Assembly (NCBI RefSeq): GCF_018918325.1
Contig: NZ_JAHLQH010000019.1
Span: forward strand, 42,781-106,780
From: Clostridium sp. MSJ-8
GTDB lineage: Bacteria > Bacillota > Clostridia > Clostridiales > Clostridiaceae
Length of the DNA stretch: 64,000 bases
Direction: 5' to 3'
Shown here: in pieces, positions 45,149 through 54,135 of the stretch
How positions within the stretch are numbered: the first letter of the stretch is position 1
Layout of the letters: every line of letters begins with the position of its first letter
Notes under the pieces: generated by a model
Told to the model about the DNA's origin: nothing
Database searches by the model: none
Seen by the model: the letters and a program-made list of their open reading frames with translations, nothing else
Translations under genes and position numbers: made by a program

Positions 45149-46338
45149 TACCTAAGATAGTATGTGTCGTTTTAGCATTTGCCTTGTGGCTATATGTAAC
45201 TAATGTTGAAAATCCTACCAGAACTAGCACTATAAATAATGTATCAGTAACTGTAAGAAATAAAGATGTTTTAGCAGATTCTGATTTGGTTTTAAGTCCT
45301 AATCAAACTTTTACAGTGAATGTGAAAGTTGAGGGTCCAGCTAATGATGTTTATTCATTAGATAAGAATGATTTTGATATTGAAGTTGATCTTAAAAATT
45401 ATGCTTTAAAAGAAGGAACTAATACAATTCCTGTTACAGTTGTAAGTTATCCAAGTAGTGTAAAGATAAAAAATAAGGACGTATTGTCTTTAAATGTTCA
45501 AATAGAAAAATTAGAAACTAGAGAATTTAATATTACTAATAAAGTAAACAATGTATATTCAAAGGGATATAGTTTAGCATATATGAAGGTTGTACCTTCA
45601 TCAGTTAAAGTATCAGGGGCAGAGAGTTTGATAAAGCAAATAAGTGAAGTTGCAATAGAAGGTGATATAAAGGATGTATCTAGAAGTTATTCAAAAGACT
45701 TTGAGATAGTTGCTTATGACGAGCTAGGTAATAAAATAGAAGGATTAACTTTTAGTGATAATATTGCTACATTAAAGGTATCAGTTAACAAGTCAAAAGA
45801 AGTACACATAAAAACATCATATAGTAATGCTCTGCAAGACGGGATTACGTTAACTCAAGAGACGTTGTCTAAAAACTCAGTATGTATTCGTGGAAACGAA
45901 AACTTAATATCTAATATAGACTATGTAGAATTAGAACCTATAAATTTGGCTAATATAACTTCATCTCAAGACATATCTTGTAAGATAATTCTTCCAGAAG
46001 GTGTGACTTGTGAAGATGATAGTATAGTAGTGTCATTGAGTATTTCAGATAATAGAACTGTTACAAAAACATTTGATGGAGTAGAGATAAATTATACTGA
46101 TAAAATATCAGAATTTGATTATGAAACTCCTAGTACAGGAGTAAGCATAACAGTATCTGGAAAGCAAGAAGATATAGATAGTATTACAGCATCAGATATA
46201 AAAGTTACAGCTTCATGTAGTGATTTACAATCAGTAGGAGATAATCAAAGTGTAACATGGAATGCAACTATAGATAAGTCTTCTGTATCAATAGTTAATA
46301 GTTCTGGGAAAGTAACCATAAATGTAAAAAATAAATAA
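45121..46338 (+). CDS. cdaR: CdaA regulatory protein CdaR (YbbR repeats)
   Basis: CdaR is a membrane-anchored partner that modulates CdaA. The 405-residue product has one N-terminal transmembrane helix (about residues 11-27), then YbbR-type repeats outside the membrane. I count about four, with recurring VSVTVRNKD, VSSYPSSVKI and VPSSVKVSGAE type segments. Its start lies inside the end of cdaA, so translation is coupled. It is followed after 19 bases by a flavoprotein gene with an AGGAAGG site. Confidence 0.93.
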   Translation: MDERKDNKIIPKIVCVVLAFALWLYVTNVENPTRTSTINNVSVTVRNKDVLADSDLVLSPNQTFTVNVKVEGPANDVYSLDKNDFDIEVDLKNYALKEGTNTIPVTVVSYPSSVKIKNKDVLSLNVQIEKLETREFNITNKVNNVYSKGYSLAYMKVVPSSVKVSGAESLIKQISEVAIEGDIKDVSRSYSKDFEIVAYDELGNKIEGLTFSDNIATLKVSVNKSKEVHIKTSYSNALQDGITLTQETLSKNSVCIRGNENLISNIDYVELEPINLANITSSQDISCKIILPEGVTCEDDSIVVSLSISDNRTVTKTFDGVEINYTDKISEFDYETPSTGVSITVSGKQEDIDSITASDIKVTASCSDLQSVGDNQSVTWNATIDKSSVSIVNSSGKVTINVKNK

Positions 46339-46357
46339 TTACCGAGGAAGGAATAGC

Positions 46358-47959
46358 ATGGCAATAAGAATAAACAATATATCTACAAGCATTGATGAAG
46401 GATTAGAAGTAATAAAAGTAAAAGCATCTAAAAAATTAAAAATAAATCAAGATAAAATAAAAGATATTAAGATATTAAGAGAGAGTATAGATGCAAGGAG
46501 AAAGGACAATATAAGATTCAATTATACAGTAGAAATACATTGTAATGATGAAAAGAAAATAATATCTAAGATTAGAGATAAAGATGTTATATTGGAAAAA
46601 GAATCACAAGAAGGACCATTAAAACAAGGAGATAAGAAATTAGAACATAGACCTATAGTTATAGGGTTTGGTCCAGCAGGAATATATTCTGCATTAGTAT
46701 TAGCACAAAATGGATATAGACCAATTGTATTTGAGCGTGGAGAAGATGTAGATACTAGAACAAAGACAGTAGAAGAATTTTGGAATGGCAATACATCTTT
46801 GAATTTAGAATCTAATGTACAGTTTGGAGAAGGAGGTGCTGGTGCATTTTCAGATGGTAAACTTACCACTAGAATAAAGGATACTAGAGGATCAAAGGTG
46901 TTAGAAGAATTGGTGAAGCATGGGGCGCCAGAAGAAATAATGTATGAGGGTAAACCGCATGTTGGTACAGATCTTCTAAAAGGTATAGTAAAAGGCATAA
47001 GAGAAGAAATTAAGAAATTAGGTGGAGAAGTTCATTTTAATTCCAAACTAACAAAGATAAAAATAAAAAATGGTAAAGTTAATAGTATTGTTGTAAATGA
47101 TTCAGAGATACCATGTGAGGCGTTAGTACTTGCAATAGGACATAGTTCTAGAGATACATATGAAATGTTATATGAGCAAGGTATATTTATGGAACAGAAA
47201 GCATTTGCAATTGGTGTTAGAATAGAACATCCTCAAGAGCTTATAAATGTTAGTCAATATGGTAAATATGCACACCACCCTAGATTAAAGGCAGCAGATT
47301 ATAGACTTACTCATCAGAGTCACAAGACAGGAAGAGGAGTATATTCATTCTGTATGTGTCCTGGAGGAGTAGTAGTAGCTGCTGCATCTGAAGAAGAAAG
47401 ATTAGTTTCTAATGGTATGAGCTATCATGCAAGAGATTTAGATAATGCAAATTCTGCTTTGGTAGTAACTGTAGGACCTAAAGATTTTAATGGTGATAAT
47501 CCGTTAAGTGGTATGGAATATCAGAGGCACTATGAAGGATTAGCATATAAATTAGGTGGAGAAAATTATCATGCACCTGTTCAATTATTGGGAGATTTTA
47601 TGCAAGATAAAGTTTCTACTAAATTAGGTTCAGTAAATCCAACATATAGACCAGGATATGAGTTTAGAGATTTAAGAGAAACTCTTCCAAGTTATGTTGT
47701 GGATACACTGAAGGATGGTATAGTATCCTTTGATAGGAAAATAAAAGGTTATGGAATGGATGATGCTATACTTACAGGAATAGAAACAAGGACTTCTGCA
47801 CCAGTTAGGATAGCTAGAAATGAAAAATTACAGAGTATTAGTGCGGAAGGATTATATCCAACTGGAGAAGGTGCAGGATTTGCAGGAGGAATAGTATCAG
47901 CAGCTGTAGATGGAATTAAGGTTGCAGAGAAGATAATAACTGAATATAGAAATATATAA
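46358..47959 (+). CDS. FAD-dependent oxidoreductase (COG2509 type)
   Basis: The 533-residue protein has an N-terminal region (about 1-95) of unknown fold. An FAD-binding Rossmann motif VIGFGPAGIYSALVLAQNGYRP is at about 102-123. GEGGAGAFSDGKLTTR and a C-terminal flavin motif GLYPTGEGAGFAGGIVSAAVDG follow, the pattern of uncharacterised COG2509 dehydrogenases. It follows cdaR by 19 bases and is probably co-transcribed, as in other clostridia. Its substrate is unknown, and any link with c-di-AMP is speculative. A strong terminator ends the unit. Confidence 0.88.
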   Translation: MAIRINNISTSIDEGLEVIKVKASKKLKINQDKIKDIKILRESIDARRKDNIRFNYTVEIHCNDEKKIISKIRDKDVILEKESQEGPLKQGDKKLEHRPIVIGFGPAGIYSALVLAQNGYRPIVFERGEDVDTRTKTVEEFWNGNTSLNLESNVQFGEGGAGAFSDGKLTTRIKDTRGSKVLEELVKHGAPEEIMYEGKPHVGTDLLKGIVKGIREEIKKLGGEVHFNSKLTKIKIKNGKVNSIVVNDSEIPCEALVLAIGHSSRDTYEMLYEQGIFMEQKAFAIGVRIEHPQELINVSQYGKYAHHPRLKAADYRLTHQSHKTGRGVYSFCMCPGGVVVAAASEEERLVSNGMSYHARDLDNANSALVVTVGPKDFNGDNPLSGMEYQRHYEGLAYKLGGENYHAPVQLLGDFMQDKVSTKLGSVNPTYRPGYEFRDLRETLPSYVVDTLKDGIVSFDRKIKGYGMDDAILTGIETRTSAPVRIARNEKLQSISAEGLYPTGEGAGFAGGIVSAAVDGIKVAEKIITEYRNI

Positions 47960-47963
47960 ATCT

Positions 47964-48000
47964 AAATATTCTGAAAATTTGCGTTTTCAGAATATTTTTT
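47964..48000 (+). terminator. terminator after the flavoprotein gene
   Basis: AAATATTCTGAAAA (47964-47977) pairs with TTTTCAGAATATTT around a short TTTGCG loop and ends in a run of T. It closes the cdaA-cdaR-flavoprotein unit. Confidence 0.93.
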
Positions 48001-48041
48001 GTTACAATAAAAAGAGGTGTATTGGAATAATAAGATTACAT

Positions 48042-48059
48042 TTGTTATTATTTTAACAT
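48042..48059 (+). promoter_or_regulatory. Rex-like operator overlapping the ptb-buk promoter
   Basis: The 18 bases TTGTTATTATTTTAACAT match the Rex consensus TTGTTAANNNNTTAACAA at 12 of the 14 specified positions. The first six bases can also serve as a -35 element (TTGTTA), with TATATT at 48065-48070 as -10 at 17-base spacing. A redox-sensing repressor bound here would block transcription. Based on motif alone. Confidence 0.6.
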
Positions 48060-48103
48060 TTATATATATTTGACAGTTACAATTTTAAAAGAGGTGTACT
48101 AAT

Positions 48104-49015
48104 ATGAGTAAAAGTTTTGAAGAATTATTATTAAAGGTAAAAGAGTGCAGAAGAAAGAAAGTTGCTGTAGCAGTAGCTCAAGATGAACCAGTATTAGAAG
48201 CTGTTAGAGAAGCAAAAGAAAGAGGAATAGCAGATGCTATATTAGTAGGGGATGAAGCTAAAATAAAAGAAGTAGCAGCTTCAATAGGAATGGATATAAG
48301 CAAGTATGAAATAGTAAATGAACCAGATGTTAAGAAAGCAGCATTAAAGGCTGTTGAGTTAGTTCATGATAGAAAAGCAGATATGTTAATGAAAGGATTA
48401 GTTGATACTGCTACTTTCTTAAGAAGTGTATTAAATAAAGAAGTAGGTTTAAGAACTGGAAAGGTTATGTCACACGTTGCAGTATTTAGTATAGATAAAA
48501 TAGATAGATTACTATTCTTAACAGATGTTGCATTTAATACTTATCCAGAAGTAAAAGATAAAGTACAAATAATAAATAACGCAGCAACAGTTGCAAGAGC
48601 TTGTGGAATAGAATGTCCAAAGGTTGCTCCAGTGTGTGCTGTAGAAGTTGTAAATTTAAATATGCCAGCAACTATAGATGCTGCAATATTATCTAAGATG
48701 TCAGATAGAGGACAAATAAAAGGTTGCGTTGTAGATGGACCATTCTCATTAGATATAGCTATATCAGAAGAAGCAGCTATGCATAAAGGTATAAAGAATA
48801 GTGAAGTTGCAGGTAAAGCTGATATTATATTATTACCTAATATAGAAACAGGAAATGTAATGTACAAAACATTAACTAAAGCTGCACATACTCAAAATGG
48901 TTGTGTATTAGTTGGTACATCAGCACCAGTTATCTTAACTTCTAGAGCAGATAGCTTTGAAACAAAAGTAAATTCTTTAGCATTAGCAGCAGTTGTTGCA
49001 GAAGGCGTTAAATAA
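48104..49015 (+). CDS. ptb: phosphate butyryltransferase
   Basis: Ptb converts butyryl-CoA and phosphate to butyryl phosphate, the first step of the clostridial butyrate branch. The 303-residue product has the length and pattern of the PTA/PTB family: KVAVAVAQDEPVLEAVREAKERG near the N-terminus, DMLMKGLVDTATFLRSVLN near 86-105, MSHVAVF, and C-terminal ADIILLPNIETGNVMYKTL. AAGAGGTG precedes the ATG. buk follows after 23 bases, so they form an operon. Phosphate acetyltransferase is less likely given the adjacent butyrate kinase. Confidence 0.94.
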   Translation: MSKSFEELLLKVKECRRKKVAVAVAQDEPVLEAVREAKERGIADAILVGDEAKIKEVAASIGMDISKYEIVNEPDVKKAALKAVELVHDRKADMLMKGLVDTATFLRSVLNKEVGLRTGKVMSHVAVFSIDKIDRLLFLTDVAFNTYPEVKDKVQIINNAATVARACGIECPKVAPVCAVEVVNLNMPATIDAAILSKMSDRGQIKGCVVDGPFSLDIAISEEAAMHKGIKNSEVAGKADIILLPNIETGNVMYKTLTKAAHTQNGCVLVGTSAPVILTSRADSFETKVNSLALAAVVAEGVK

Positions 49016-49038
49016 TATAATTTTAGGGAGGAAATACA

Positions 49039-50106
49039 ATGTCACATAAAGTATTAATTATCAATCCAGGTTCAACTTCAACAAAAATTGGAGTTTATGA
49101 AGATGAAAATGAATTATTTGAAGAAACACTAAGACATTCAACAGAAGAAATAGCTAAATATGCTACTATATATGAACAAAAAGATTTTAGAAAAGAAGTT
49201 ATTCTTTCTGTATTAAAAGAAAAGAATTTTGATATGAAGTCATTATCTGCTGTAGTAGGTAGAGGTGGTATAGTAAAGCCAATGGTAAGTGGTACTTATT
49301 CAGTTTCAGATGAATTAATAGAAGACTTAAAGACAGCTAAATATGGGCAACATGCTTCTAATTTAGGTGGAATATTAGCAAGAGAAATAGGAGATAGCTT
49401 AGGTGTACCTTCATTTATAGTTGATCCAGTTGTAGTTGATGAGTTAACAGATGTTGCTAGAATATCAGGAGTACCTGAAATTCCAAGAAAGAGTATTTTC
49501 CATGCATTAAATCAAAAAGCTGTAGCTAAAAGATATGCAAAAGAAGTTGGAAAAGCATATGAAGATTTAAATCTTATAGTTGTTCATATGGGTGGTGGAG
49601 TATCAGTAGGAGCACACCAAGATGGAAAAGTTATAGATGTTAACAATGCATTAGATGGAGAAGGTGCATTCTCACCAGAAAGAGCTGGAGGAGTTCCTAC
49701 TGGAGATTTAGTTAAATTATGCTTTAGCGGAAAATATACAGAAAAAGAAGTATATAGCAAATTAGTTGGTAATGGTGGATTAAATGCATATGCCAATACA
49801 AATGATATGAGAGATATCTTAAAGATGATGGAAGAAGGAGATAGTAAAGCTCAATTATTATTTGATGCATTTATATATCAAGTATGTAAAGATGTTGGAG
49901 CTATGTCTACTGTATTAAAAGGAAAAGTTGATAGAATAATATTAACAGGTGGTATAGCATATTCACCAGTAGTTGTAAAAGCTATTACAGAAAGAGTTTC
50001 TTGGATATCAGAAATGACAGTATATGGTGGAGAAGATGAATTATTAGCTTTAACTCAAGGTACATTAAGAGTTCTAAATGGAGAAGAAGAAGCTAAAGTA
50101 TATTAA
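49039..50106 (+). CDS. buk: butyrate kinase
   Basis: Butyrate kinase transfers phosphate from butyryl phosphate to ADP, giving ATP and butyrate. The 355-residue protein has the acetokinase-family opening [35 protein letters not shown] follows near residues 177-192, then the butyrate kinase region [11 protein letters not shown] and the glycine-rich [17 protein letters not shown] precedes the ATG. It is paired with ptb and closed by a strong terminator. Acetate kinases are about 400 residues, so the length supports butyrate kinase. Confidence 0.95.
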   Translation: MSHKVLIINPGSTSTKIGVYEDENELFEETLRHSTEEIAKYATIYEQKDFRKEVILSVLKEKNFDMKSLSAVVGRGGIVKPMVSGTYSVSDELIEDLKTAKYGQHASNLGGILAREIGDSLGVPSFIVDPVVVDELTDVARISGVPEIPRKSIFHALNQKAVAKRYAKEVGKAYEDLNLIVVHMGGGVSVGAHQDGKVIDVNNALDGEGAFSPERAGGVPTGDLVKLCFSGKYTEKEVYSKLVGNGGLNAYANTNDMRDILKMMEEGDSKAQLLFDAFIYQVCKDVGAMSTVLKGKVDRIILTGGIAYSPVVVKAITERVSWISEMTVYGGEDELLALTQGTLRVLNGEEEAKVY

Positions 50107-50125
50107 TAATATTATAGTAAGAAGT

Positions 50126-50168
50126 AAGCAATAGTATTTGTATTTAAGCAAGTACTATTGCTTTTTTT
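50126..50168 (+). terminator. terminator after buk
   Basis: AAGCAATAGTA (50126-50136) pairs perfectly with TACTATTGCTT (50153-50163), followed by TTTTT. A perfect 11-bp stem with a 16-base loop. Confidence 0.92.
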
Positions 50169-50293
50169 ACGTATAGGAAAATATAAAATTTTCTTGAGAG
50201 TCAGTACTGATTATTGCTGGCTTTCTGATATGTAAATTGATAAAAAAGAAAAAATAGTGCCATGATAGGTTAACCCAAAAAAGTTTTGGAATT

Positions 50294-50302
50294 TGTTATA
50301 AT
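50294..50302 (+). promoter_or_regulatory. extended -10 promoter of the AIM24-like gene
   Basis: TGTTATAAT at 50294-50302 is a perfect extended -10 element, 82 bases before the ATG, in the 216-base spacer after the buk terminator. No other feature is seen in that spacer. Confidence 0.55.
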
Positions 50303-50384
50303 GGCTAAACAAAGTCCAATGTTATTAGATAGAGAAAAGAATGAAATGCTATGGTAAAATAATAATATAAAGGGAGTGAGAAAT

Positions 50385-51155
50385 ATGAGGACATCTATAA
50401 AATTTGAAAATAAATTGACTATGATATCTCAAATGGAAAATGATTCGACATTTCAGATATTAGAATACAATAAGTTAGGTGGAATTAATAACTTTGAAAC
50501 AGCAATTGCAATAAATGCATTAAATAAAACTAATACAAAATTAAGACAACCTAGAATTATGTTAGATAATTCTAATATAATAATAGAACCTGGAGCAATA
50601 AGCTACATGAAAGGAGATATTAATAGGATATCATCAGGAAATAGAGCTATTAATATAGGGAAAAAAATATTAAATGGTAAATTTAAGCAACAGGATATAG
50701 AAGAAGAAAAACCTATATTAGGTGGATATGGCGAGATATTTTTAGAACCTTCTTTTAGTAATTATGTATTAGTAGAATTAGAAGATGAAGAAATAATAGT
50801 AAATGATAATATATTTTTAGCTTGTGAGGATAGTATAATTGTGAAGGATAGAGTAGAAGGAGGAGTCTGTGAAACTATTTTAACAGGTAGTGGTATTGTA
50901 TTATTAGAATTATCTGTTCCTGAGGAAGAAATATTTAAGTGTAAGTTATATAATGATATACTTAAAACAGATGGCGAACTTGTTGTACTTAGAGGTGGTA
51001 AGGTTCATCATGAAGTAGAAGCATTGCCATCAGTAACAGGAAATGGACTTATAAATATATATTCAGGTATAGGGGATGTATGGATATTGCCTACAAAAAA
51101 TATATATAAAGATATAAAAAGTTATGATGGAATAGAAGAATATTATGATGAATGA
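50385..51155 (+). CDS. AIM24 family protein
   Basis: AIM24-like bacterial proteins form a beta-rich fold with no established function; the name derives from a mitochondrial protein. I start at the ATG at 50385, eight bases after AGGGAG. The 256-residue product shows recurring beta-strand pattern and the family features: IIEPGAISYMKGDI near residues 65-78, the GYGEIFLEPSFSNYVLVELEDEEI region in the middle, and a C-terminal glycine-containing end. The gene stands alone between a terminator and its own promoter. Confidence 0.8.
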   Translation: MRTSIKFENKLTMISQMENDSTFQILEYNKLGGINNFETAIAINALNKTNTKLRQPRIMLDNSNIIIEPGAISYMKGDINRISSGNRAINIGKKILNGKFKQQDIEEEKPILGGYGEIFLEPSFSNYVLVELEDEEIIVNDNIFLACEDSIIVKDRVEGGVCETILTGSGIVLLELSVPEEEIFKCKLYNDILKTDGELVVLRGGKVHHEVEALPSVTGNGLINIYSGIGDVWILPTKNIYKDIKSYDGIEEYYDE

Positions 51156-51179
51156 TATGGTCACTTTAATGATATAGAG

Positions 51180-51208
51180 TTGTGAATTGATAAAGTTTTA
51201 GTTATAAT
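51180..51208 (+). promoter_or_regulatory. promoter of the TrpR-like regulator and glmM
   Basis: TTGTGA (51180-51185) and TATAAT (51203-51208) are separated by 17 bases, and a start 34 bases before the GTG follows. It would drive the regulator together with glmM. Confidence 0.65.
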
Positions 51209-51241
51209 GTTATTTATTAGAGATATAAGGAGTTGAAGAAA

Positions 51242-51553
51242 GTGGCTGGTAAAGATTCAAAGCTAAAAAGTGAAGAAATGGATTTGTTTTTTAGAGCAGT
51301 TTTAACATTACAGAGTATCGATGAATGCTATGATTTTTTTGAAGATGTAGCAACTATTAATGAAGTTAAATCATTAGCACAGAGAATGTATGTTGCAAAA
51401 CTCCTTAATGAAAAGAGAACTTATTCAGAAATAGCTGATATAACAGGAGCTAGTACAGCGACAATAAGTAGAGTTAATAAATGCTTGAATTATGGTAGTG
51501 AAGGATATACTACTGTTTTAGATAGATTAAAGAATATTACAGAAACGAGGTAA
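51242..51553 (+). CDS. YerC/YecD family TrpR-related protein
   Basis: The 103-residue product starts at the GTG at 51242, nine bases after AAGGAG; the TTG at 51233 is adjacent to the site and unusable. It has the TrpR-like helical pattern: LYDFFEDVATINEVKSLAQRMYVAKLL-type N-terminal helices, then a helix-turn-helix in YSEIADITGASTATISRVNKCL (about residues 62-83). Trp repressor homologs of this short Firmicute type have no known ligand. glmM begins six bases after the stop codon, so the two are probably one operon. Confidence 0.85.
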   Translation: MAGKDSKLKSEEMDLFFRAVLTLQSIDECYDFFEDVATINEVKSLAQRMYVAKLLNEKRTYSEIADITGASTATISRVNKCLNYGSEGYTTVLDRLKNITETR

Positions 51554-51559
51554 TTTTAA

Positions 51560-52903
51560 ATGACTAGAATATTTGGAACAGATGGGGTTAGAGGAATTGC
51601 AAATACTGAATTAACAGCTGAATTGGCGTATAACTTAGGAAGAGCAGGGGCATATGTACTTACAGAAGGATCACATAAGCCTAAGATTTTAGTTGGAAAA
51701 GATACAAGAATATCAGGAGATATGCTAGAATCAGCATTAGTTGCTGGAATTTTATCTGTAGGTGCAGAAGCAATTGTTTTAGGTGTAATTCCAACTCCAG
51801 CAGTTGCACATCTTACTAGAAAGTATAATGCAGACGCAGGGGTAATGATATCAGCATCTCATAATCCTGTAGAGGATAATGGAATAAAGTTCTTTGATAA
51901 TAAGGGGTATAAACTTCCAGATGCTCTAGAAGATGAAATACAAAGAATTATAGAAGAGGGATTTAAGGATGTTCCAACACCTATTGGAGTAGAAGTTGGT
52001 AGACGTAGTGAAAAGAAAGATGCAAGTGAAGAATATATAAGATTTGCAAAGAGTACTATAGTGGGAGATTTAAAAGGATTAAAGGTAGCCTTAGATTGTG
52101 CTAATGGAGCTTCATATAAGACATCAGTAGCTGCTTTTACAGAATTAGGAGCAGAAGTTCATGTTATTAATGATAAGCCAGATGGTACTAATATAAACAA
52201 AGATTGTGGTTCTACTCATATAGAAAAGTTAAAAGAATATGTTGTTTCGGAAGGCTGTGATGTAGGATTTGCATTTGATGGAGATGCAGATAGATGTTTA
52301 GCGGTTGATGAAAAAGGAAACAATATAAGTGGAGATTTTATATTGGTTTTATGTGCAAAACATCTAAAAGAAATTAATAAATTAAAAGATGATACTATGG
52401 TAGTTACTGTTATGAGTAACTTGGGATTAGATATAGCATGTAAAAAACTTGGAATAAAAACTTTGAAAACAAAAGTTGGAGATAGATATGTGCTTGAACA
52501 AATGGTTAAAGAAAAATATGCTTTAGGTGGAGAACAATCAGGACATATAATTTTCTTAGAACACAATACTACAGGTGATGGTTTGGTTACTGCTTTACAA
52601 GTTGCATCTATTCTAAAGCAAGAACAAAAGGCATTAAGTGAATTATGTTCTGTTATGAAAGAACTACCTCAAGTATTGGTAAATGCAAGAGTACCAAGCG
52701 ATAAAAAGAATTTATATCTTGAGGATGAAGAGATAATAAATGAGATTAACAGAATAGAGGAACTTATGGATGGCAGAGGTAGAGTGCTTATTAGACCTTC
52801 TGGAACAGAACCCTTAATAAGAGTTATGTTAGAGGGAGAAGATCAAGAAGAAATAGATAAACTAGCTCATAGTTTAGTTGATCTTATTTTAAGTAAGTGC
52901 TAG
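51560..52903 (+). CDS. glmM: phosphoglucosamine mutase
   Basis: GlmM converts glucosamine-6-phosphate to glucosamine-1-phosphate for UDP-GlcNAc synthesis. The 447-residue product has the conserved opening [12 protein letters not shown]. The phosphoserine motif ISASHNP has its active serine at residue 100. The metal loop DGDADR lies near residues 239-244 and the C-terminal phosphate-binding [15 protein letters not shown] follows. In many Firmicutes glmM follows cdaA-cdaR directly. Here ptb-buk and others intervene. The first repeat copy after it acts as terminator. No glmS follows. Confidence 0.96.
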   Translation: MTRIFGTDGVRGIANTELTAELAYNLGRAGAYVLTEGSHKPKILVGKDTRISGDMLESALVAGILSVGAEAIVLGVIPTPAVAHLTRKYNADAGVMISASHNPVEDNGIKFFDNKGYKLPDALEDEIQRIIEEGFKDVPTPIGVEVGRRSEKKDASEEYIRFAKSTIVGDLKGLKVALDCANGASYKTSVAAFTELGAEVHVINDKPDGTNINKDCGSTHIEKLKEYVVSEGCDVGFAFDGDADRCLAVDEKGNNISGDFILVLCAKHLKEINKLKDDTMVVTVMSNLGLDIACKKLGIKTLKTKVGDRYVLEQMVKEKYALGGEQSGHIIFLEHNTTGDGLVTALQVASILKQEQKALSELCSVMKELPQVLVNARVPSDKKNLYLEDEEIINEINRIEELMDGRGRVLIRPSGTEPLIRVMLEGEDQEEIDKLAHSLVDLILSKC

Positions 52904-52934
52904 AACAATAATTAAATTAAGAATATATATATAT

Positions 52935-53008
52935 AAAATTAAGTTAGTTAAATGTTGTAAGCTCCGAAAGCTTACATGATACAACATTTTAAATGCTAAC
53001 TTAATTTT
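52935..53008. repeat. dispersed hairpin element, copy B
   Basis: Outer arms 52935-52947 and 52996-53008 (AAAATTAAGTTAG mirrored) pair perfectly. Inside are AAATGTTGTA paired with TACAACATTT and a third small stem GTAAGC/GCTTAC with loop TCCGAAA. The left and right flanks match copies A and C, while the apical loop differs. It lies 31 bases past glmM and can terminate it. Confidence 0.9.
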
Positions 53009-53118
53009 TTTATCAATAAGCTATTTACAGAAAACAAGTTTATTGATAAAATTATTTAATGAAAAATTAATATAATTTTAAAAAACACGATAAAAATAAA
53101 AATATCTAACAGTAAACG

Positions 53119-53147
53119 TTGACAAAATAAGTCGCAAATGATAAAAT
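53119..53147 (+). promoter_or_regulatory. promoter of glcT
   Basis: Perfect TTGACA (53119-53124) and TAAAAT (53142-53147) are separated by 17 bases. This starts a leader of about 105 bases before the antiterminator gene. Confidence 0.85.
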
Positions 53148-53207
53148 TAAGTCAACAAGCGGATAATTATTTGATTGTAATTACTAACACATATAAGAAC
53201 GTTTTTG

Positions 53208-53244
53208 TATATGCATATTAAGAGTATGCATATAGTTATTTTTT
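53208..53244 (+). promoter_or_regulatory. hairpin with T-run in the glcT leader
   Basis: TATATGCATA (53208-53217) pairs perfectly with TATGCATATA (53225-53234). A T-rich run at 53235-53244 follows and stops at the AGGAG ribosome-binding site. It looks like a weak intrinsic terminator just before the start codon. It could limit glcT expression or be controlled by the product. Function inferred. Confidence 0.5.
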
Positions 53245-53261
53245 AGGAGTTGGTTGGTATA

Positions 53262-54098
53262 ATGTATGAGATAAAAAAAGTTATAAACAATAACATTGTA
53301 TCTTCCATAGATTCCAATGGCAACGAAGTTATTTTGCGTGGATTAGGGATAGGATTTCAGAAGAAAACTAAAGACCTAATAGAAGAAGATAAGATAGAGA
53401 AGATTTATGCTAATCTTAATAAGAATATGCTAGGTATGTTTCAATCTTTACTACAAGAAATTCCACCAGAATACGAAGAAGTATGTAGTGATATTATTGA
53501 TAATATTAAGAATAAGCTTGATGTCAAGGTTAACGATAATATATATATTTCACTCATAAATCACATTAGTTTTGCCATTAAGAGAAAACATGAGAAACTT
53601 GAGTATAAGAATGCTCTTCTGTGGGAGATAAAGAAGTTTTATCCTAGAGAATATGAGTTAGGAGTTGAAGCTGTTAGTATTATAAAAGATAGACTTAATG
53701 AAGAGTTTTCTTTAGACGAAGCAGGTTTTATTGCACTTCATATAGTTAATGCAGAATTAGGTAGTAAGATTGATGATACAGTTACTATAACAGAAATTTT
53801 GCATAAGATATTGCAGATTGTGAAATACTATTATGGAATAGAATTTGATGAAGATAGCTTACATTATGAAAGGTTTATAACTCATCTGAAGTTCTTCTGT
53901 AATAGAGTTATGAGTGATGCAGAATATGTAGTAGATGATGCAGAGTTGAATCAAGTAATTAGAGATAAGTACAAGAAAGATTATAAATGTGCTGAGAAGA
54001 TAAGACAATTCATTAAGACTGAATATAATAAGGACATTACAGAAGAAGAGATGACTTATTTAACAATACATTTTAAAAGAATATCACAAGGCAGATAA
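53262..54098 (+). CDS. glcT: BglG/LicT/GlcT-type transcription antiterminator
   Basis: GlcT binds an RNA antiterminator to let polymerase read into ptsG when glucose is present; PTS phosphorylation controls its activity. The 278-residue product, from the ATG at 53262, has the CAT RNA-binding domain (about residues 1-55, with NNNIVSS and GLGIGFQKK). Two PRD domains follow, carrying histidines such as HISFAIKRKHEK near residue 106 and TYLTIHFKRI near the end. The next gene is ptsG and the RNA target sits between them. glcT rather than licT is inferred from that context. Confidence 0.88.
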   Translation: MYEIKKVINNNIVSSIDSNGNEVILRGLGIGFQKKTKDLIEEDKIEKIYANLNKNMLGMFQSLLQEIPPEYEEVCSDIIDNIKNKLDVKVNDNIYISLINHISFAIKRKHEKLEYKNALLWEIKKFYPREYELGVEAVSIIKDRLNEEFSLDEAGFIALHIVNAELGSKIDDTVTITEILHKILQIVKYYYGIEFDEDSLHYERFITHLKFFCNRVMSDAEYVVDDAELNQVIRDKYKKDYKCAEKIRQFIKTEYNKDITEEEMTYLTIHFKRISQGR

Positions 54099-54106
54099 TA
54101 ATATTT

Positions 54107-54135
54107 GGATTGTGACTGGTAGTGCAGGCAAGACC
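54107..54135 (+). promoter_or_regulatory. ribonucleic antiterminator (RAT) of ptsG
   Basis: The 29 bases from 54107 to 54135 (opening GGATTGTGACTGG and closing GCAGGCAAGACC) match the RAT consensus of BglG/LicT-type leaders, which opens GGATTGTTACTG and closes GCAGGCAAAACC. Its 3' end overlaps the 5' arm of the terminator at 54130-54193. The two folds exclude each other, exactly as in the known ptsG switch. The upstream gene encodes the cognate type of antiterminator. Confidence 0.88.

Noticed and set aside
47965..47979. CodY-box-like AATATTCTGAAAATT, one mismatch to AATTTTCTGAAAATT
   Set aside because: It lies within the stem of a strong terminator, whose palindromic A/T structure explains the match. 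It is about 125 bases upstream of ptb, beyond the likely promoter. Recorded only in case a genome-wide CodY study finds it.
52904..53261. glmS ribozyme downstream of glmM
   Set aside because: No glmS follows, and the spacer holds only the dispersed hairpin, a promoter and the glcT leader hairpin. No ribozyme core was seen.
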